From CAYWFP01 sp964457365 (GTDB taxonomy: Bacteria; Planctomycetota; SZUA-567): DNA of 53,399 nucleotides. This document shows positions 11,310-19,844 of the stretch, in pieces (positions within the stretch are counted from its first letter, which is position 1; the number at the start of each line of letters is the position of its first letter). The DNA is taken from NCBI GenBank assembly GCA_964457365.1, contig CAYWFP010000015.1, forward strand, positions 1-53,399, in the 5' to 3' direction. Position numbers and translations under genes: made by a program. A model generated the notes under the pieces. The model was not told the DNA's origin and did no database searches. It saw only the letters and a program-made list of their open reading frames with translations.

Positions 11310-12857
11310 TCAGCATGTTCGCTGCGGCAAGCGGCCGTAGAGCTCCGCCAGTTGGCGCAGACCACTGGCCGGCGCGTCTCGAAGCTGCCGGGCGGTCATG
11401 CGCCAGCGCCACTGGTTCTCGCCGGCGCCGGGGCGATTCATGCGCGCGTCGCTGCCGAGCATCAACGGGTCCTGCATCGGGAATATGCTGGTGTTGCTGA
11501 CCGCCAGCGACGCCAGGCGCATCATGTCCCAGACGATGTCCCAGCCGTCGCGCGCGAGGTATCGCCGCACGCGGTCGCGTTCCTGTGCGACGGCGTCGGG
11601 GTTCATGTGTTCGTAGTCGGGGCCCTCAGCCTTGTACCACCCGAGTGTGGTGTCGTTGTCGTGGGTGCCGGTATAGATGACGCAGTCGCGGGAGAGGTTG
11701 TGCGGCAGGTACGGGTTGTTCGCGTCATCGCCGAAGGCGAACTGCAGTACCTTCATGCCGGGAAAGCCGAAGTCGCGCCGGAGCTTCGTCACCTCCGGGG
11801 TGATGGTGCCCAGGTCCTCCGCAATGATCGGCAGCTCGCCGAGCCGGTCGCGGACCGTCTGCAGAAAATACGCGCCAGGCCCTTTGACCCATTTGCCGCT
11901 GATCGCCGTCTTCTCGCCGCCGGGCACCTCCCAGTAGGCTTCGATGCCGCGGAAGTGGTCGATGCGGATGATGTCGGTCATGTCCAGCACCGCCCGCAGG
12001 CGCCGCAGCCACCACCGGTAGCCGTTTTTCTTCATCACGTCCCAGCGGTAGATCGGGTTGCCCCAGAGCTGTCCTTCGGCGGCGAAGTAGTCCGGCGGGC
12101 AGCCGGCCATCTTCAGGGCCTCGCCGGTCTCGGGATCGATCTCGAAGAGCTCCGGTTCGGCCCAGACGTCGGCGCTGTCGTGCGCGGTGTAGATCGGAAT
12201 GTCGCCGAGAAGCCTGACGCCCTTGCCGTTGGCGTAGCGCCGGAGCGCGCGCCACTGTTCGAAGAAGACGTATTGACACCACTGGTGATAGCGCACCTCC
12301 TCGGCGAGTTCGTCCCGGTAACTCCGCATTGTCGCGGGGTGGCGCGCGATCAGATCCTTCTCCGTCCATTCCCACCACGCCGCGCCGGCAAACTCCCGTT
12401 TCAATGCCATGAAGAGGGCGAAGTCGTCGAGCCACTCGGCCTTGTCGCGGCAGAAGGCGGTGAAGAGGTCGCGCGCGGTCTCTTCGCCGCGGCCTGCCTG
12501 GAAGTTGGCGAAGGCCGCGCGCAGCTTCTTCTCCTTGTACACGCGCGCGGCGTCGAAGTCGACAACCTTCTCTGAGAAGGTCGGCGCGTCGGCCAGATCG
12601 GACTTCTGCAGCAGCTTGTCCTCAATGAGGCGGCCGAGCGAGATCAGCAACGGATTCCCGGCGAAAGAGCTGAGCGCCTGGTACGGGCTGTTCGAGTCGC
12701 CGACAGGCCCAAGCGGCAGCAACTGCCAGACGCTCTGTCCGGCGCGTTCGAGGAAGTCGACGAACTCGTAGGCCCGGTGGCCGAGATTGCCGATACCGTG
12801 ATCGCCCGGCAGCGACGTCGGATGAAGGACGATCCCGTTGGCGCGCGGAAAAGGCAT
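11310..12857 (-). CDS. malQ: 4-alpha-glucanotransferase (amylomaltase, GH77)
   Basis: This enzyme moves maltodextrin segments between chains in glycogen and maltose metabolism. The 515-residue protein begins with RANGIVLHPTSLPGDHGIGNLG and SVWQLLPLGPVGDSNSPYQALSSFAGNPLLIS. It carries the GH77 catalytic blocks: RIDHFRGIEAYWEVPGGEKT (nucleophile region), ILPIIAEDLGTI-type IIAEDLGTITPEV (acid/base Glu) and YTGTHDNDTTLGWY. Length is normal for bacterial MalQ. A GGGGAG site precedes the ATG. It is read alone on the minus strand. Confidence 0.96.
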   Translation of the reverse strand: MPFPRANGIVLHPTSLPGDHGIGNLGHRAYEFVDFLERAGQSVWQLLPLGPVGDSNSPYQALSSFAGNPLLISLGRLIEDKLLQKSDLADAPTFSEKVVDFDAARVYKEKKLRAAFANFQAGRGEETARDLFTAFCRDKAEWLDDFALFMALKREFAGAAWWEWTEKDLIARHPATMRSYRDELAEEVRYHQWCQYVFFEQWRALRRYANGKGVRLLGDIPIYTAHDSADVWAEPELFEIDPETGEALKMAGCPPDYFAAEGQLWGNPIYRWDVMKKNGYRWWLRRLRAVLDMTDIIRIDHFRGIEAYWEVPGGEKTAISGKWVKGPGAYFLQTVRDRLGELPIIAEDLGTITPEVTKLRRDFGFPGMKVLQFAFGDDANNPYLPHNLSRDCVIYTGTHDNDTTLGWYKAEGPDYEHMNPDAVAQERDRVRRYLARDGWDIVWDMMRLASLAVSNTSIFPMQDPLMLGSDARMNRPGAGENQWRWRMTARQLRDAPASGLRQLAELYGRLPQRTC

Positions 12858-12899
12858 GCCGGGCTCCCCGTGGCGGATGCGATGCGTACAACCGCCGCT

Positions 12900-12928
12900 A
12901 CCCTAGCGGGGAACCGAGATTTGCGCAA
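12900..12928 (-). promoter_or_regulatory. Possible sigma-70 promoter for malQ
   Basis: On the minus strand TTGCGC (12928-12923), 17 bases, then TAGGGT (12905-12900). The start codon is 43 bases downstream. The match is moderate only. Confidence 0.3.
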
Positions 12929-12940
12929 GTGAGGGCGGCG

Positions 12941-13519
12941 TTAATCCGCGTCGCAGAGCCTGCGCGTGCGGGGTTGCATCAGGACGAAGACGCTCCAGAT
13001 GTAGAAACCGAGCAGCGCGAGATTGAAGAAGATGCCGATGATCAGCGCCGCGGTGGCGAAGGTGCTCATCATGCCGGCCATCCCGGGCGGAGGGCCGCCG
13101 GGGGGCGTCACCTGCTTGAACTGACCGGCCGCGGTGAGGACGAGGTAGAAGATCTTCTCGATGACGAAATAACCGCACGCGACGAGGCCGATGATCCGCG
13201 CCCAGTTGGCGCGTTGCAGCAGGCCGATCCCGGCGGCCAGCAGCGCGGCGCTCCAGAGCAGGCCCCAGGTCTGCAGCGCGGCCCCGTATTCGAAGGAGAT
13301 GCGCTGGAACCAGGACATCTGCGCCATCATGCCCTGCATCTGCTGCTGCATGGCTTGGTGCATGACAAGACTGGAGGCGATGCCGATGAGACTGAATAGT
13401 ATACCGATGCCGCCGAAGACGATCAGGATGACGCTGACGGCGGTCAGGACACTCGAGTCGCCTTTCGCCGACTGCTCCTCGTCCGCAACGGATTCGAGAT
13501 CGTCGTCGTATTCGGTCAT
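12941..13519 (-). CDS. Small multi-pass membrane protein of unknown function
   Basis: The 192-residue protein has an acidic cytoplasmic start (MTEYDDDLESVADEEQSAKG) and about four hydrophobic spans: near residues 25-50, a WGLLWSAALLAAGIGLL stretch, a GLVACGYFVIEKIFYLVL stretch and TAALIIGIFFNLALLGFYIW. Between spans 1 and 2 is a Met/Gln-rich loop (MHQAMQQQMQGMMAQM), and before the last is a Pro/Gly/Met loop. No family was recognised. It lies 11 bases after the FmdB-family gene and is probably its operon partner. An upstream ATG at 13534 is an alternative start. Confidence 0.7.
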   Translation of the reverse strand: MTEYDDDLESVADEEQSAKGDSSVLTAVSVILIVFGGIGILFSLIGIASSLVMHQAMQQQMQGMMAQMSWFQRISFEYGAALQTWGLLWSAALLAAGIGLLQRANWARIIGLVACGYFVIEKIFYLVLTAAGQFKQVTPPGGPPPGMAGMMSTFATAALIIGIFFNLALLGFYIWSVFVLMQPRTRRLCDAD

Positions 13520-13530
13520 GATCGTTTCCT

Positions 13531-13761
13531 TCATTCCAATCCGCAGCAACCCGAGCCGCAGGCGCCGCGCTCGAATCCGCCCGGACATCCCTCGGCACAT
13601 GCCGGCGGCTTCTCGGCGCCGCCGGCCTGGGCGGCGAAGGTGCTCATGAGCTTATCCGCCTGCTTGCTGCCGCAGGCCTCGCAGGCGATATTTGTCGCCT
13701 CGCGGACGAGCAACTCGAATTCGGCGCCGCATTTGCGACAACGGTACTCGTAGATCGGCAT
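13531..13761 (-). CDS. FmdB-family zinc-ribbon protein, second copy
   Basis: This 76-residue protein begins MPIYEYRCRKCGAEFELLVRE and has CxxC pairs CRKC and CEAC, as in the FmdB family. Unlike the copy at 5.1 kb, its tail holds five more cysteines (CAEGCPGGFERGACGSGCCG), so it could bind a second metal or take part in redox chemistry. It has its own predicted promoter and is followed at once by a membrane-protein gene. Confidence 0.82.
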   Translation of the reverse strand: MPIYEYRCRKCGAEFELLVREATNIACEACGSKQADKLMSTFAAQAGGAEKPPACAEGCPGGFERGACGSGCCGLE

Positions 13762-13793
13762 GGCCGTTCTCCTCGTTTCGGCCCGACTTGGAA

Positions 13794-13822
13794 ATGGTAT
13801 CCCGGGGGGATCGCTTTGTCAA
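13794..13822 (-). promoter_or_regulatory. Predicted sigma-70 promoter for the second FmdB gene
   Basis: On the minus strand a perfect TTGACA (13822-13817), a 17-base spacer and TACCAT (13799-13794). The start codon follows 32 bases later. Confidence 0.6.
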
Positions 13823-13838
13823 CCGCGCGCTTCGCGGC

Positions 13839-13867
13839 TTGCGTTCTGTTCGCGGATCTGGTAAATG
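13839..13867 (+). promoter_or_regulatory. Possible promoter for the glycoside hydrolase gene
   Basis: TTGCGT (13839-13844), 17 bases, TAAATG (13862-13867), 35 bases before the ATG at 13903. Weak match; listed because spacing and position fit. Confidence 0.3.
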
Positions 13868-13902
13868 CAGCGAATCCGAGCCTTGACGCAGAAAGGAACC
13901 CC

Positions 13903-16900
13903 ATGGCATTCGATCTCTACCCACGCACCCGCGATCCGGAACTCTCGGCCGAGCTGTTCAGCACGCCGACCGCCGAATACCGGGGCGCGCCGTTCTGGGC
14001 GTGGAACAACAAGCTCGATCCGGATCAGCTCGAACGCCAGATCGAGTGTTTCAAACGTATGGGCCTGGGCGGATTCCACATGCATTCGCGTACCGGCCTG
14101 GACACGCCCTACCTGAGCGACGAGTTCATGAACGCGGTCAAGGCCTGCGTGGAGAAGGCCAAGAGCGAGCAGATGCTGGCCTGGCTCTACGACGAGGACC
14201 GCTGGCCCTCGGGCGCGGCCGGCGGCCTGGTCACCCGCGACAAGCGCTATCGCGCGCGACAACTCCGCTTCGCGAGGGCCGGGCACGCGGACGAGGAGGG
14301 CGCGACGGGCGGCCGCATCACACTGTTGGCGCGGTATGCGGTTCGTCTCGACGCGGGTCGCCTGGCCGAGTATCACCGCCTGGAGGCGGACGCGATGGCC
14401 GCGCCGGGCGAGGCGGTCTGGTGCGCTTATCTCGAACAGGTGTCGCCGAGCAGTTGGTTCAACAACGAAGCCTACGTCGATACGCTGAATCCCGACGCGG
14501 TTCGCCGCTTCGTCGAGGTGACCTTCGAGCGTTACAAGGAATGCATCGGCGGAGAATTCGGCAAGACCGTGCCGGCGGTCTTCACCGACGAGCCGCAGTA
14601 CACGCGTATGCACGCGTTCAGCCGCCCCGACGCCGACGAGGAAATCATCCTGCCGTGGACCGACGACTTCGCCGACACCTATCGCCAGACCTACGGCGAG
14701 AATTTGCTGGATCTGTTGCCTGAGTTGTTCTGGGAGCTTTCCGATGCGGCGGCGGTCTCTCGCGCACGGTACCGCTACCACGACCACCTCGCCGAACGAT
14801 TCGCGGCCGGTTTCGCCGACGTCGTCGGCGCCTGGTGCGAGAAACACGATATCGCGCTCACCGGGCACCTCAATGCCGAGTCGACACTGTATTCGCAGTC
14901 CAGTTCGATCGGCGACGCGATGCGCAGCTACCGCAGCTTCCAGCTTCCGGGCATCGACATGCTCTGCGACTGGATGGAGTTGAGCACGGCCAAGCAGGCG
15001 CAGTCGGCCGCGCACCAGTACGACCGTCCGGGCGTGCTGAGCGAGCTCTACGGCGTGACCAACTGGGACTTCGACTTCGTCGGCCACAAGGGGCAGGGCG
15101 ACTGGCAGGCGGCGCTGGGGGTGACGGTGCGGGTCCATCACCTGTCGCTCGTCTCGATGGCGGGCGAAGCCAAGCGCGACTACCCCGCGTCGATCAACTA
15201 TCAGAGTCCCTGGCACGAGGAATACCCGTTGGTGGAGGACCACTTCGCCCGGCTCAATACGGTGCTCACGCGCGGCAAGCCGGTGGTGCGCGTCGCGGTG
15301 ATCCATCCCGTCGAGTCCTACTGGCTGGCCTGGGGGCCGGTGCAGCAGACGCAGCTCGAGCGCAGCGTGCGCGAGGAGGATTTCGACAACGTCATCCGGT
15401 GGCTGCTGTACGGACAGATCGATTTCGACTTCGTCTGCGAAGCCCTCCTCCCGGCGCAGTGCCCGCGGCAGGAGGGCGACCGCTTCCGCGTCGGGGCCAT
15501 GGCGTACGCGGCGGTGATCGTGCCGAATCTTCGTACCATTCGCAGTACGACGATGGAACGGCTGGAGGCGTTTCGCGACGCCGGCGGCACGGTGCTGTTT
15601 CTGGGCGAGCCGCCGGCGCACGTCGATGCCGAGCCTTCCGACCTGGCCGAACGCCTGGCCGAGAACTGTCCGCGCGCGCCGATGAACCGGGCGCGGCTGC
15701 TGCAGGCGTTGTCGCCGTATCGCAAGGTCGAGGTGCGCCTCGCCGCCGGCAACCCCGCGCAGACGATTCTGTACCAGCTCCGCGCGGAAGGAGAGAACCG
15801 CTACCTCTTCCTCTGCAATACCGACCGCCTCGGCGGTTATGACGGCGCCGAAGTACGGCTCGAAGGGCTCTGGACGGGACGATTGCTGGATACGATGAGC
15901 GGCTTCATCCGGCCGCAGACGATGTGGCACGAGGACGGCTGGACGGTCATCCCGTGGGATATCGCTCCGCACGGGCACATGCTGCTGACCCTGGAGCCGG
16001 CGGCGCAGGCGGTCGACCGGCTCGACGCGCGCACCGCGGAGGTGCGCGGGCACTGGCGCGAACACGCCCGCCTCGACGGACCGGTGCCGGTGACGCTGCA
16101 CGAACCGAACGTGCTGGTGCTGGACCAGGCCGAGTGGCGACTGGACGAGGGCGAGTGGAGGCCGCGCGAGGAGATCCTGCGGCTGGACAACGAGGTCCGC
16201 CAGCAACTGGGATTCCCGCTCCGGTTCGGGCACATGGCCCAGCCTTGGACCGATACGGAGGAAGCGCCGGTGGCCGGCATGTTGCAACTGCGCTTCCGTT
16301 TCGTCAGCGAGATTCCCGTGACCGGGGCCAGGCTGGCATTGGAGGAGGCGGACGCGACGACGATCACCCTCAACGGCGAAACGGTGTCCGCGCCGGTCGA
16401 GGGGTATTGGGTGGACGAGGCGATCCGAACGGTGGCGTTGCCGGACCTGGCCGCCGGGGAGAATGAACTGATCCTGTCCGTTCCGTTCCATCGCAAGCGC
16501 AACGTCGAGTGGGGCTACCTCCTCGGCGACTTCGGCGTGGACGTACGCGGGCGCGAGGCGCGGCTGACCGTTCCGGTGCGCGAGTTGGCTTTCGGCGACT
16601 GGGTGCATCAGGGCCTACCGTTCTACGCGGGCAACCTGACCTATCATATTCCCGTCAACGGTATCGGTCGCGAGATCGGGGTTCATTTCCCGAAATTCAA
16701 GGCGCCGCTTCTGGCCGTGGCTCTCGACGGAAAACGCCTGGGACCGGTCGCGTTTCGGCCGTTCCGCATCGGTCTCGGAAGTCTCGGCGGCGAGCACGAT
16801 CTGGACGTGACGGCATACGGCAACCGCATCAACGCCTTCGGCCAGCTTCACAACAGTCATCCCGACTTCCGCTGGTACGGGCCGAATTCATGGCGCACTA

Positions 16901-16983
16901 CCGGCGACATCTGGGCCTACGAGTACCAGCTCGAACCGATGGGAATTCTTTCGGCGCCGCGGGTGGAGGTGTTGCAGCCGTGA
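13903..16983 (+). CDS. Large glycoside hydrolase-like protein (TIM barrel plus beta-sandwich, GH106-like)
   Basis: The 1026-residue protein has no signal peptide. The first ~480 residues look like a TIM barrel with conserved blocks APFWAWNNKLDPDQLERQI, GLGGFHMHSRTGLD, MLAWLYDEDRWPSGAAGG, and VPAVFTDEPQYTRMHAF (an acidic pair placed as a candidate catalytic site). Then comes a flavodoxin-like or trimerisation-type segment (VRVAVIHPVESYWL; VIVPNLRTIRS), and the C-terminus is a beta-sandwich with a galactose-binding style fold. This architecture is common in plant- or mucin-degrading PVC bacteria and is often labelled alpha-L-rhamnosidase-like. The exact sugar is not readable. A GAAAGGAA ribosome site supports the ATG at 13903. 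Confidence 0.75.
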   Translation: MAFDLYPRTRDPELSAELFSTPTAEYRGAPFWAWNNKLDPDQLERQIECFKRMGLGGFHMHSRTGLDTPYLSDEFMNAVKACVEKAKSEQMLAWLYDEDRWPSGAAGGLVTRDKRYRARQLRFARAGHADEEGATGGRITLLARYAVRLDAGRLAEYHRLEADAMAAPGEAVWCAYLEQVSPSSWFNNEAYVDTLNPDAVRRFVEVTFERYKECIGGEFGKTVPAVFTDEPQYTRMHAFSRPDADEEIILPWTDDFADTYRQTYGENLLDLLPELFWELSDAAAVSRARYRYHDHLAERFAAGFADVVGAWCEKHDIALTGHLNAESTLYSQSSSIGDAMRSYRSFQLPGIDMLCDWMELSTAKQAQSAAHQYDRPGVLSELYGVTNWDFDFVGHKGQGDWQAALGVTVRVHHLSLVSMAGEAKRDYPASINYQSPWHEEYPLVEDHFARLNTVLTRGKPVVRVAVIHPVESYWLAWGPVQQTQLERSVREEDFDNVIRWLLYGQIDFDFVCEALLPAQCPRQEGDRFRVGAMAYAAVIVPNLRTIRSTTMERLEAFRDAGGTVLFLGEPPAHVDAEPSDLAERLAENCPRAPMNRARLLQALSPYRKVEVRLAAGNPAQTILYQLRAEGENRYLFLCNTDRLGGYDGAEVRLEGLWTGRLLDTMSGFIRPQTMWHEDGWTVIPWDIAPHGHMLLTLEPAAQAVDRLDARTAEVRGHWREHARLDGPVPVTLHEPNVLVLDQAEWRLDEGEWRPREEILRLDNEVRQQLGFPLRFGHMAQPWTDTEEAPVAGMLQLRFRFVSEIPVTGARLALEEADATTITLNGETVSAPVEGYWVDEAIRTVALPDLAAGENELILSVPFHRKRNVEWGYLLGDFGVDVRGREARLTVPVRELAFGDWVHQGLPFYAGNLTYHIPVNGIGREIGVHFPKFKAPLLAVALDGKRLGPVAFRPFRIGLGSLGGEHDLDVTAYGNRINAFGQLHNSHPDFRWYGPNSWRTTGDIWAYEYQLEPMGILSAPRVEVLQP

Positions 16984-17058
16984 ATGCTCGCCGCGGCGTA
17001 TGAAAAGTAACTCCAGATTTCCTGACCCCGACGGAATGGCCGTTGGCACATTTCGGGG

Positions 17059-17531
17059 TTACGCGAGCTTGTAGATCATGCGCATTCCCGTCTCGGGATG
17101 CCGGAAGTTCTCCTCGGTCGGTTCTTTGAACAAGCCGCCGGTCGCCCGCGTTTGGCATGCACCATAAACACCGCCGCCGTGGCGCAACAGAGCGTCCAGA
17201 GCCAGCCCCTGATCCGATTCCCTCGCCGCCAGCCGGTCTCGTCCGCGTGCGCCGCATCCTGGTCGCGGACATGCGCGGCCGCTTCGTCCCAGGCGCTTGC
17301 GAGCGAAGCGGCGATCCGCTCCTCGCAGTTGGACGGCCCGCCGAGACTCATCGGCACGGTGAAGACTTCGTTCATGATTATCAGCGCCTTGCGCTTGCTC
17401 ACGTTCAGGACGCCGGTAAGGATCGTCACGAGCGCGAGCGCGCCGGGGCGCGCCCTTGTGCCGCCACCCCGCGTCGCTCGCTGTAACCGATGTCTCGCAT
17501 CGCTTTTCGTTCGCTTCTTGACTGACGGCAA
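17059..17531 (-). pseudogene. Degraded IS66-family transposase fragment and adjoining gene debris
   Basis: This 590-base gap between genes holds, on the minus strand, a 151-codon open stretch whose middle matches the IS66 transposase core: LNVSKRKALIIMNEVFTVPM, then SLGGPSNCEERIAASLASAW, then AAHADETGWRRGNRIRGWLWTL, including the catalytic-region signature DETGWR. Both the N- and C-terminal parts of a real IS66 protein (about 500 residues) are absent, and no terminal repeats were seen. A different frame next to it ends FKEPTEENFRHPETGMRMIYKLA and a stop at 17059, which reads like the tail of another lost gene. It is a relic, not an active element. Confidence 0.7.
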
Positions 17532-17573
17532 ACCAGCTGCGCCGAAATTCTGAAATTATTGCTTAACGGGTCC

Positions 17574-18722
17574 TTAGGTCGAACGTACCGCCGACTCCGT
17601 CGGCACGTCGATTACCGCGCATTCGTCCCAGACATCCAGAAGTACCTTGTAATTGCGGTACGTCCTCTCGTCCATCGCGCCGATGGGCCCGGCGGTATTG
17701 CGCAGCATCATCCGCTTCTTGCCGCCGGCGAACGCCGCGCGCGCGGCCGCCTCGACCTCGGCCTCGCCGCCGCATTCCAGGATGCGTGCCTCGACATTGC
17801 CGCCGAGGGTCATTCGGCCCGCGGCCCGTTCCTTGGCTTCCGCGAAGGTGATGTCCCCGTCGGGCGGCGGCTCAACCGGTTCGAAGAAATCCGCGCCGCG
17901 CTCGATGACCATGTCGAAAGTGTCGCGGACGTTGCCGTGGCAGTGGACCCAGGAGAGCGCCCCGGCGGCATGGATGCGCTCGATGACGATTTTTTCGTAG
18001 GGCTGGACCAGTTCCGCATACAGCCGCGGCGAAGCCATCGGCGGGGTCAACCACTCGCTGCCTCCCATCCAGACGAATTCGATGGTCCGCTCCGAGAGCA
18101 CCATCTCCAGCGCCGAAAGGATGCGCTCGAGACAGATCTCGGTCAATTCCTTCATCAACTCGAATTCGGTAAGGCAGAACTCGAGGAACGTCTCAAAAGG
18201 CATCATCGCCGCCACGCAGACGAACGGGGAACTGACGCCGCTGATCAGTACGCCGCGCCGCTCGAAGTCTTCCGGCAGCGCCGAGAGGTCCGGCGGCCCG
18301 AAATCGGGCGGCAACTCCCACCGAACGCTTCGGATCTTCTCGATATCCTCCAGCGTCTCGACGGGGTACTTGACCATCCAGTGCGTCCGCGAGGTGGGAT
18401 TATGCCCCACGCGGAACGGAAGCTTGCCCTTGGGCGTTTCGATCTCCTGGGTCACGACGACATTGTCGCCATCGCGCTCTTCGGATACGTGACGGACGAA
18501 CTGCGGCGGCGTGACGAGGTAGCGGTTCACCGGCGCCCAGTTCCAGACGAAATAATGCGTCTGCGGGAAAAACCGTTCGGCCAACTCGCGCAGATACGGA
18601 TTCTCGATCTGTTCCACCTCCTCGCGGCTGCGGTTATGCAGCCCTTCCAGAAACAGCGGCACGCGGTCGACCGTCTCGCCGCGCACGCAGCGCAGGAACC
18701 GCTCTCTCGGGCACATCGGCAT
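17574..18722 (-). CDS. URO-D-family protein (methyltransferase-like), second
   Basis: This 382-residue protein has the URO-D fold: MCPRERFLRCVRGETVDRVPLF start, FVWMGGSEWLTPPMASPRLY, the conserved SWVHCHGNVRDTFDMVIERG block, FFEPVEPPPDGDITFAEAKE and GRMTLGGNVEARIL. The HCH motif is a candidate zinc site as in MtaA-type corrinoid methyltransferases. A GGAGAGG ribosome site sets the start at ATG 18722; an in-frame ATG seven codons upstream is less likely. It is divergent from the AraC gene at 18841, which probably regulates it. This divergent pairing suggests a catabolic gene under substrate control. Confidence 0.82.
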   Translation of the reverse strand: MPMCPRERFLRCVRGETVDRVPLFLEGLHNRSREEVEQIENPYLRELAERFFPQTHYFVWNWAPVNRYLVTPPQFVRHVSEERDGDNVVVTQEIETPKGKLPFRVGHNPTSRTHWMVKYPVETLEDIEKIRSVRWELPPDFGPPDLSALPEDFERRGVLISGVSSPFVCVAAMMPFETFLEFCLTEFELMKELTEICLERILSALEMVLSERTIEFVWMGGSEWLTPPMASPRLYAELVQPYEKIVIERIHAAGALSWVHCHGNVRDTFDMVIERGADFFEPVEPPPDGDITFAEAKERAAGRMTLGGNVEARILECGGEAEVEAAARAAFAGGKKRMMLRNTAGPIGAMDERTYRNYKVLLDVWDECAVIDVPTESAVRST

Positions 18723-18760
18723 CGCCTCTCCTTTCGGCTGCAAGACATCTACCGTCGATT

Positions 18761-18780
18761 CTAAGCTGCCTGAAGCTTAG
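18761..18780. repeat. Inverted repeat in the URO-D/AraC divergent region
   Basis: CTAAGCT (18761-18767) and AGCTTAG (18774-18780) pair around a 6-base loop, between the URO-D start codon and the araC promoter. It is a candidate regulator-binding site. There is no T tract. Confidence 0.45.
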
Positions 18781-18802
18781 CCCGTCCGCGGTTGCCGGAC
18801 AA

Positions 18803-18831
18803 TTGACAGCCGTGTCGTTTTCATGTATTAT
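18803..18831 (+). promoter_or_regulatory. Strong sigma-70 promoter of the AraC gene
   Basis: TTGACA (18803-18808), exactly 17 bases, then TATTAT (18826-18831). The expected transcription start (about 18838-18841) coincides with the ATG at 18841, so the mRNA would be leaderless or nearly so. The ATG at 18823 lies inside the promoter and cannot be the start if this promoter is used. Confidence 0.7.
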
Positions 18832-18840
18832 CGGGCCAAT

Positions 18841-19695
18841 ATGGAGACTTTTCGCCTTATCCTCGACCACCCCCGCCGCCTCGTCGATGCCAATTTCGTC
18901 CACCGCCATGTCGGCGAACTCGGACGTCTCACCACGTTTACGCCACGGACGCATTTCCTCTACTTCCATCTCGAAGGCGAACGATATATGGGTGACGCGG
19001 AGGAGGAGTTCGAAATCCGTCCCGGCGACGTGATACTCTTCCATGGCAATCGCGCCTACGACAGCTACCGTCCCACAACGTCTTATCGGGCAATGAACCT
19101 GCTCTTCGAACCGGAAGACGCCGATGAGTGGCGGCCTGGCCGAGAAATAGAAGATTGGGACGAGAATGACAGGCGTCTGCCGTTGTTGGGGCGACTTCAC
19201 GTCGGCAACGCTCCGGCATTCCGCACCCGTTTCGAAGAGACTGTCCTGCTCTGCCATTCGCCGGCACCGCTGCGCCGACGACAAGCGGCGGCACTGCTGG
19301 AAACGATCCTGATCGACCTGGCCGCCCGTTCGCGACCAACCTCGAGTCGCCACCGCGCCACGGTCGACTTCCTTGTCGGCTATATCGAAAAGAACCTCGA
19401 ACAGAAGCTCGATCTGGACGAACTGGCCGATCTTGTCGGCATGTCGCGACGCAACCTGACGCGCCGTTTCCGCGAGGCGACGGGACGGTCGATCCAAGCC
19501 TACCAACTCGAGCGCCGCCTCCGCCTGGCCATGTCGATCCTGGCTACCCATCCGGAGATCACCCTCGCCGAAGTCGCCAACATGCTCGGCTTCTACGACG
19601 CCTACCACTTCGGCCGCCTCTTCAAACGGCAGATCGGCATCGCGCCCAAGGCCTGGCAGAAGACCCAGACCGGCAAATCCGGCTTGTCGAGCTGA
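18841..19695 (+). CDS. AraC-family transcriptional regulator
   Basis: The 284-residue protein has an N-terminal cupin-type sensing domain (THFLYFHLEGERYMGDAEEEF, then FEIRPGDVILFHGNRAY) and a C-terminal double helix-turn-helix: DELADLVGMSRRNLTRRFREATG and AEVANMLGFYDAYHFGRLFKRQIG, which is a standard AraC ending. The start at 18841 is preferred over 18823 because the promoter -10 box occupies 18826-18831. It is divergent from the URO-D gene at 17574-18722 and may also act on the ABC exporter downstream. Ligand unknown, probably a sugar or aromatic compound by analogy. Confidence 0.9.
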   Translation: METFRLILDHPRRLVDANFVHRHVGELGRLTTFTPRTHFLYFHLEGERYMGDAEEEFEIRPGDVILFHGNRAYDSYRPTTSYRAMNLLFEPEDADEWRPGREIEDWDENDRRLPLLGRLHVGNAPAFRTRFEETVLLCHSPAPLRRRQAAALLETILIDLAARSRPTSSRHRATVDFLVGYIEKNLEQKLDLDELADLVGMSRRNLTRRFREATGRSIQAYQLERRLRLAMSILATHPEITLAEVANMLGFYDAYHFGRLFKRQIGIAPKAWQKTQTGKSGLSS

Positions 19696-19771
19696 AAACA
19701 GGCCTCCGGCATCTTTTTCATAACCAATTGCAAGCCAATATATTGCGACCACAACCATATAACCTTCCCGT

Positions 19772-19800
19772 TTGACAGTCATCGACTGGTGCAGTATGGT
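19772..19800 (+). promoter_or_regulatory. Predicted sigma-70 promoter of the ABC exporter operon
   Basis: TTGACA (19772-19777), 17 bases, TATGGT (19795-19800), 44 bases before the GTG start of the first exporter gene. Confidence 0.6.
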
Positions 19801-19844
19801 CTTGCAATAATCCGACGCCGCCAACGGGTAAGTGCGAGACCGCT

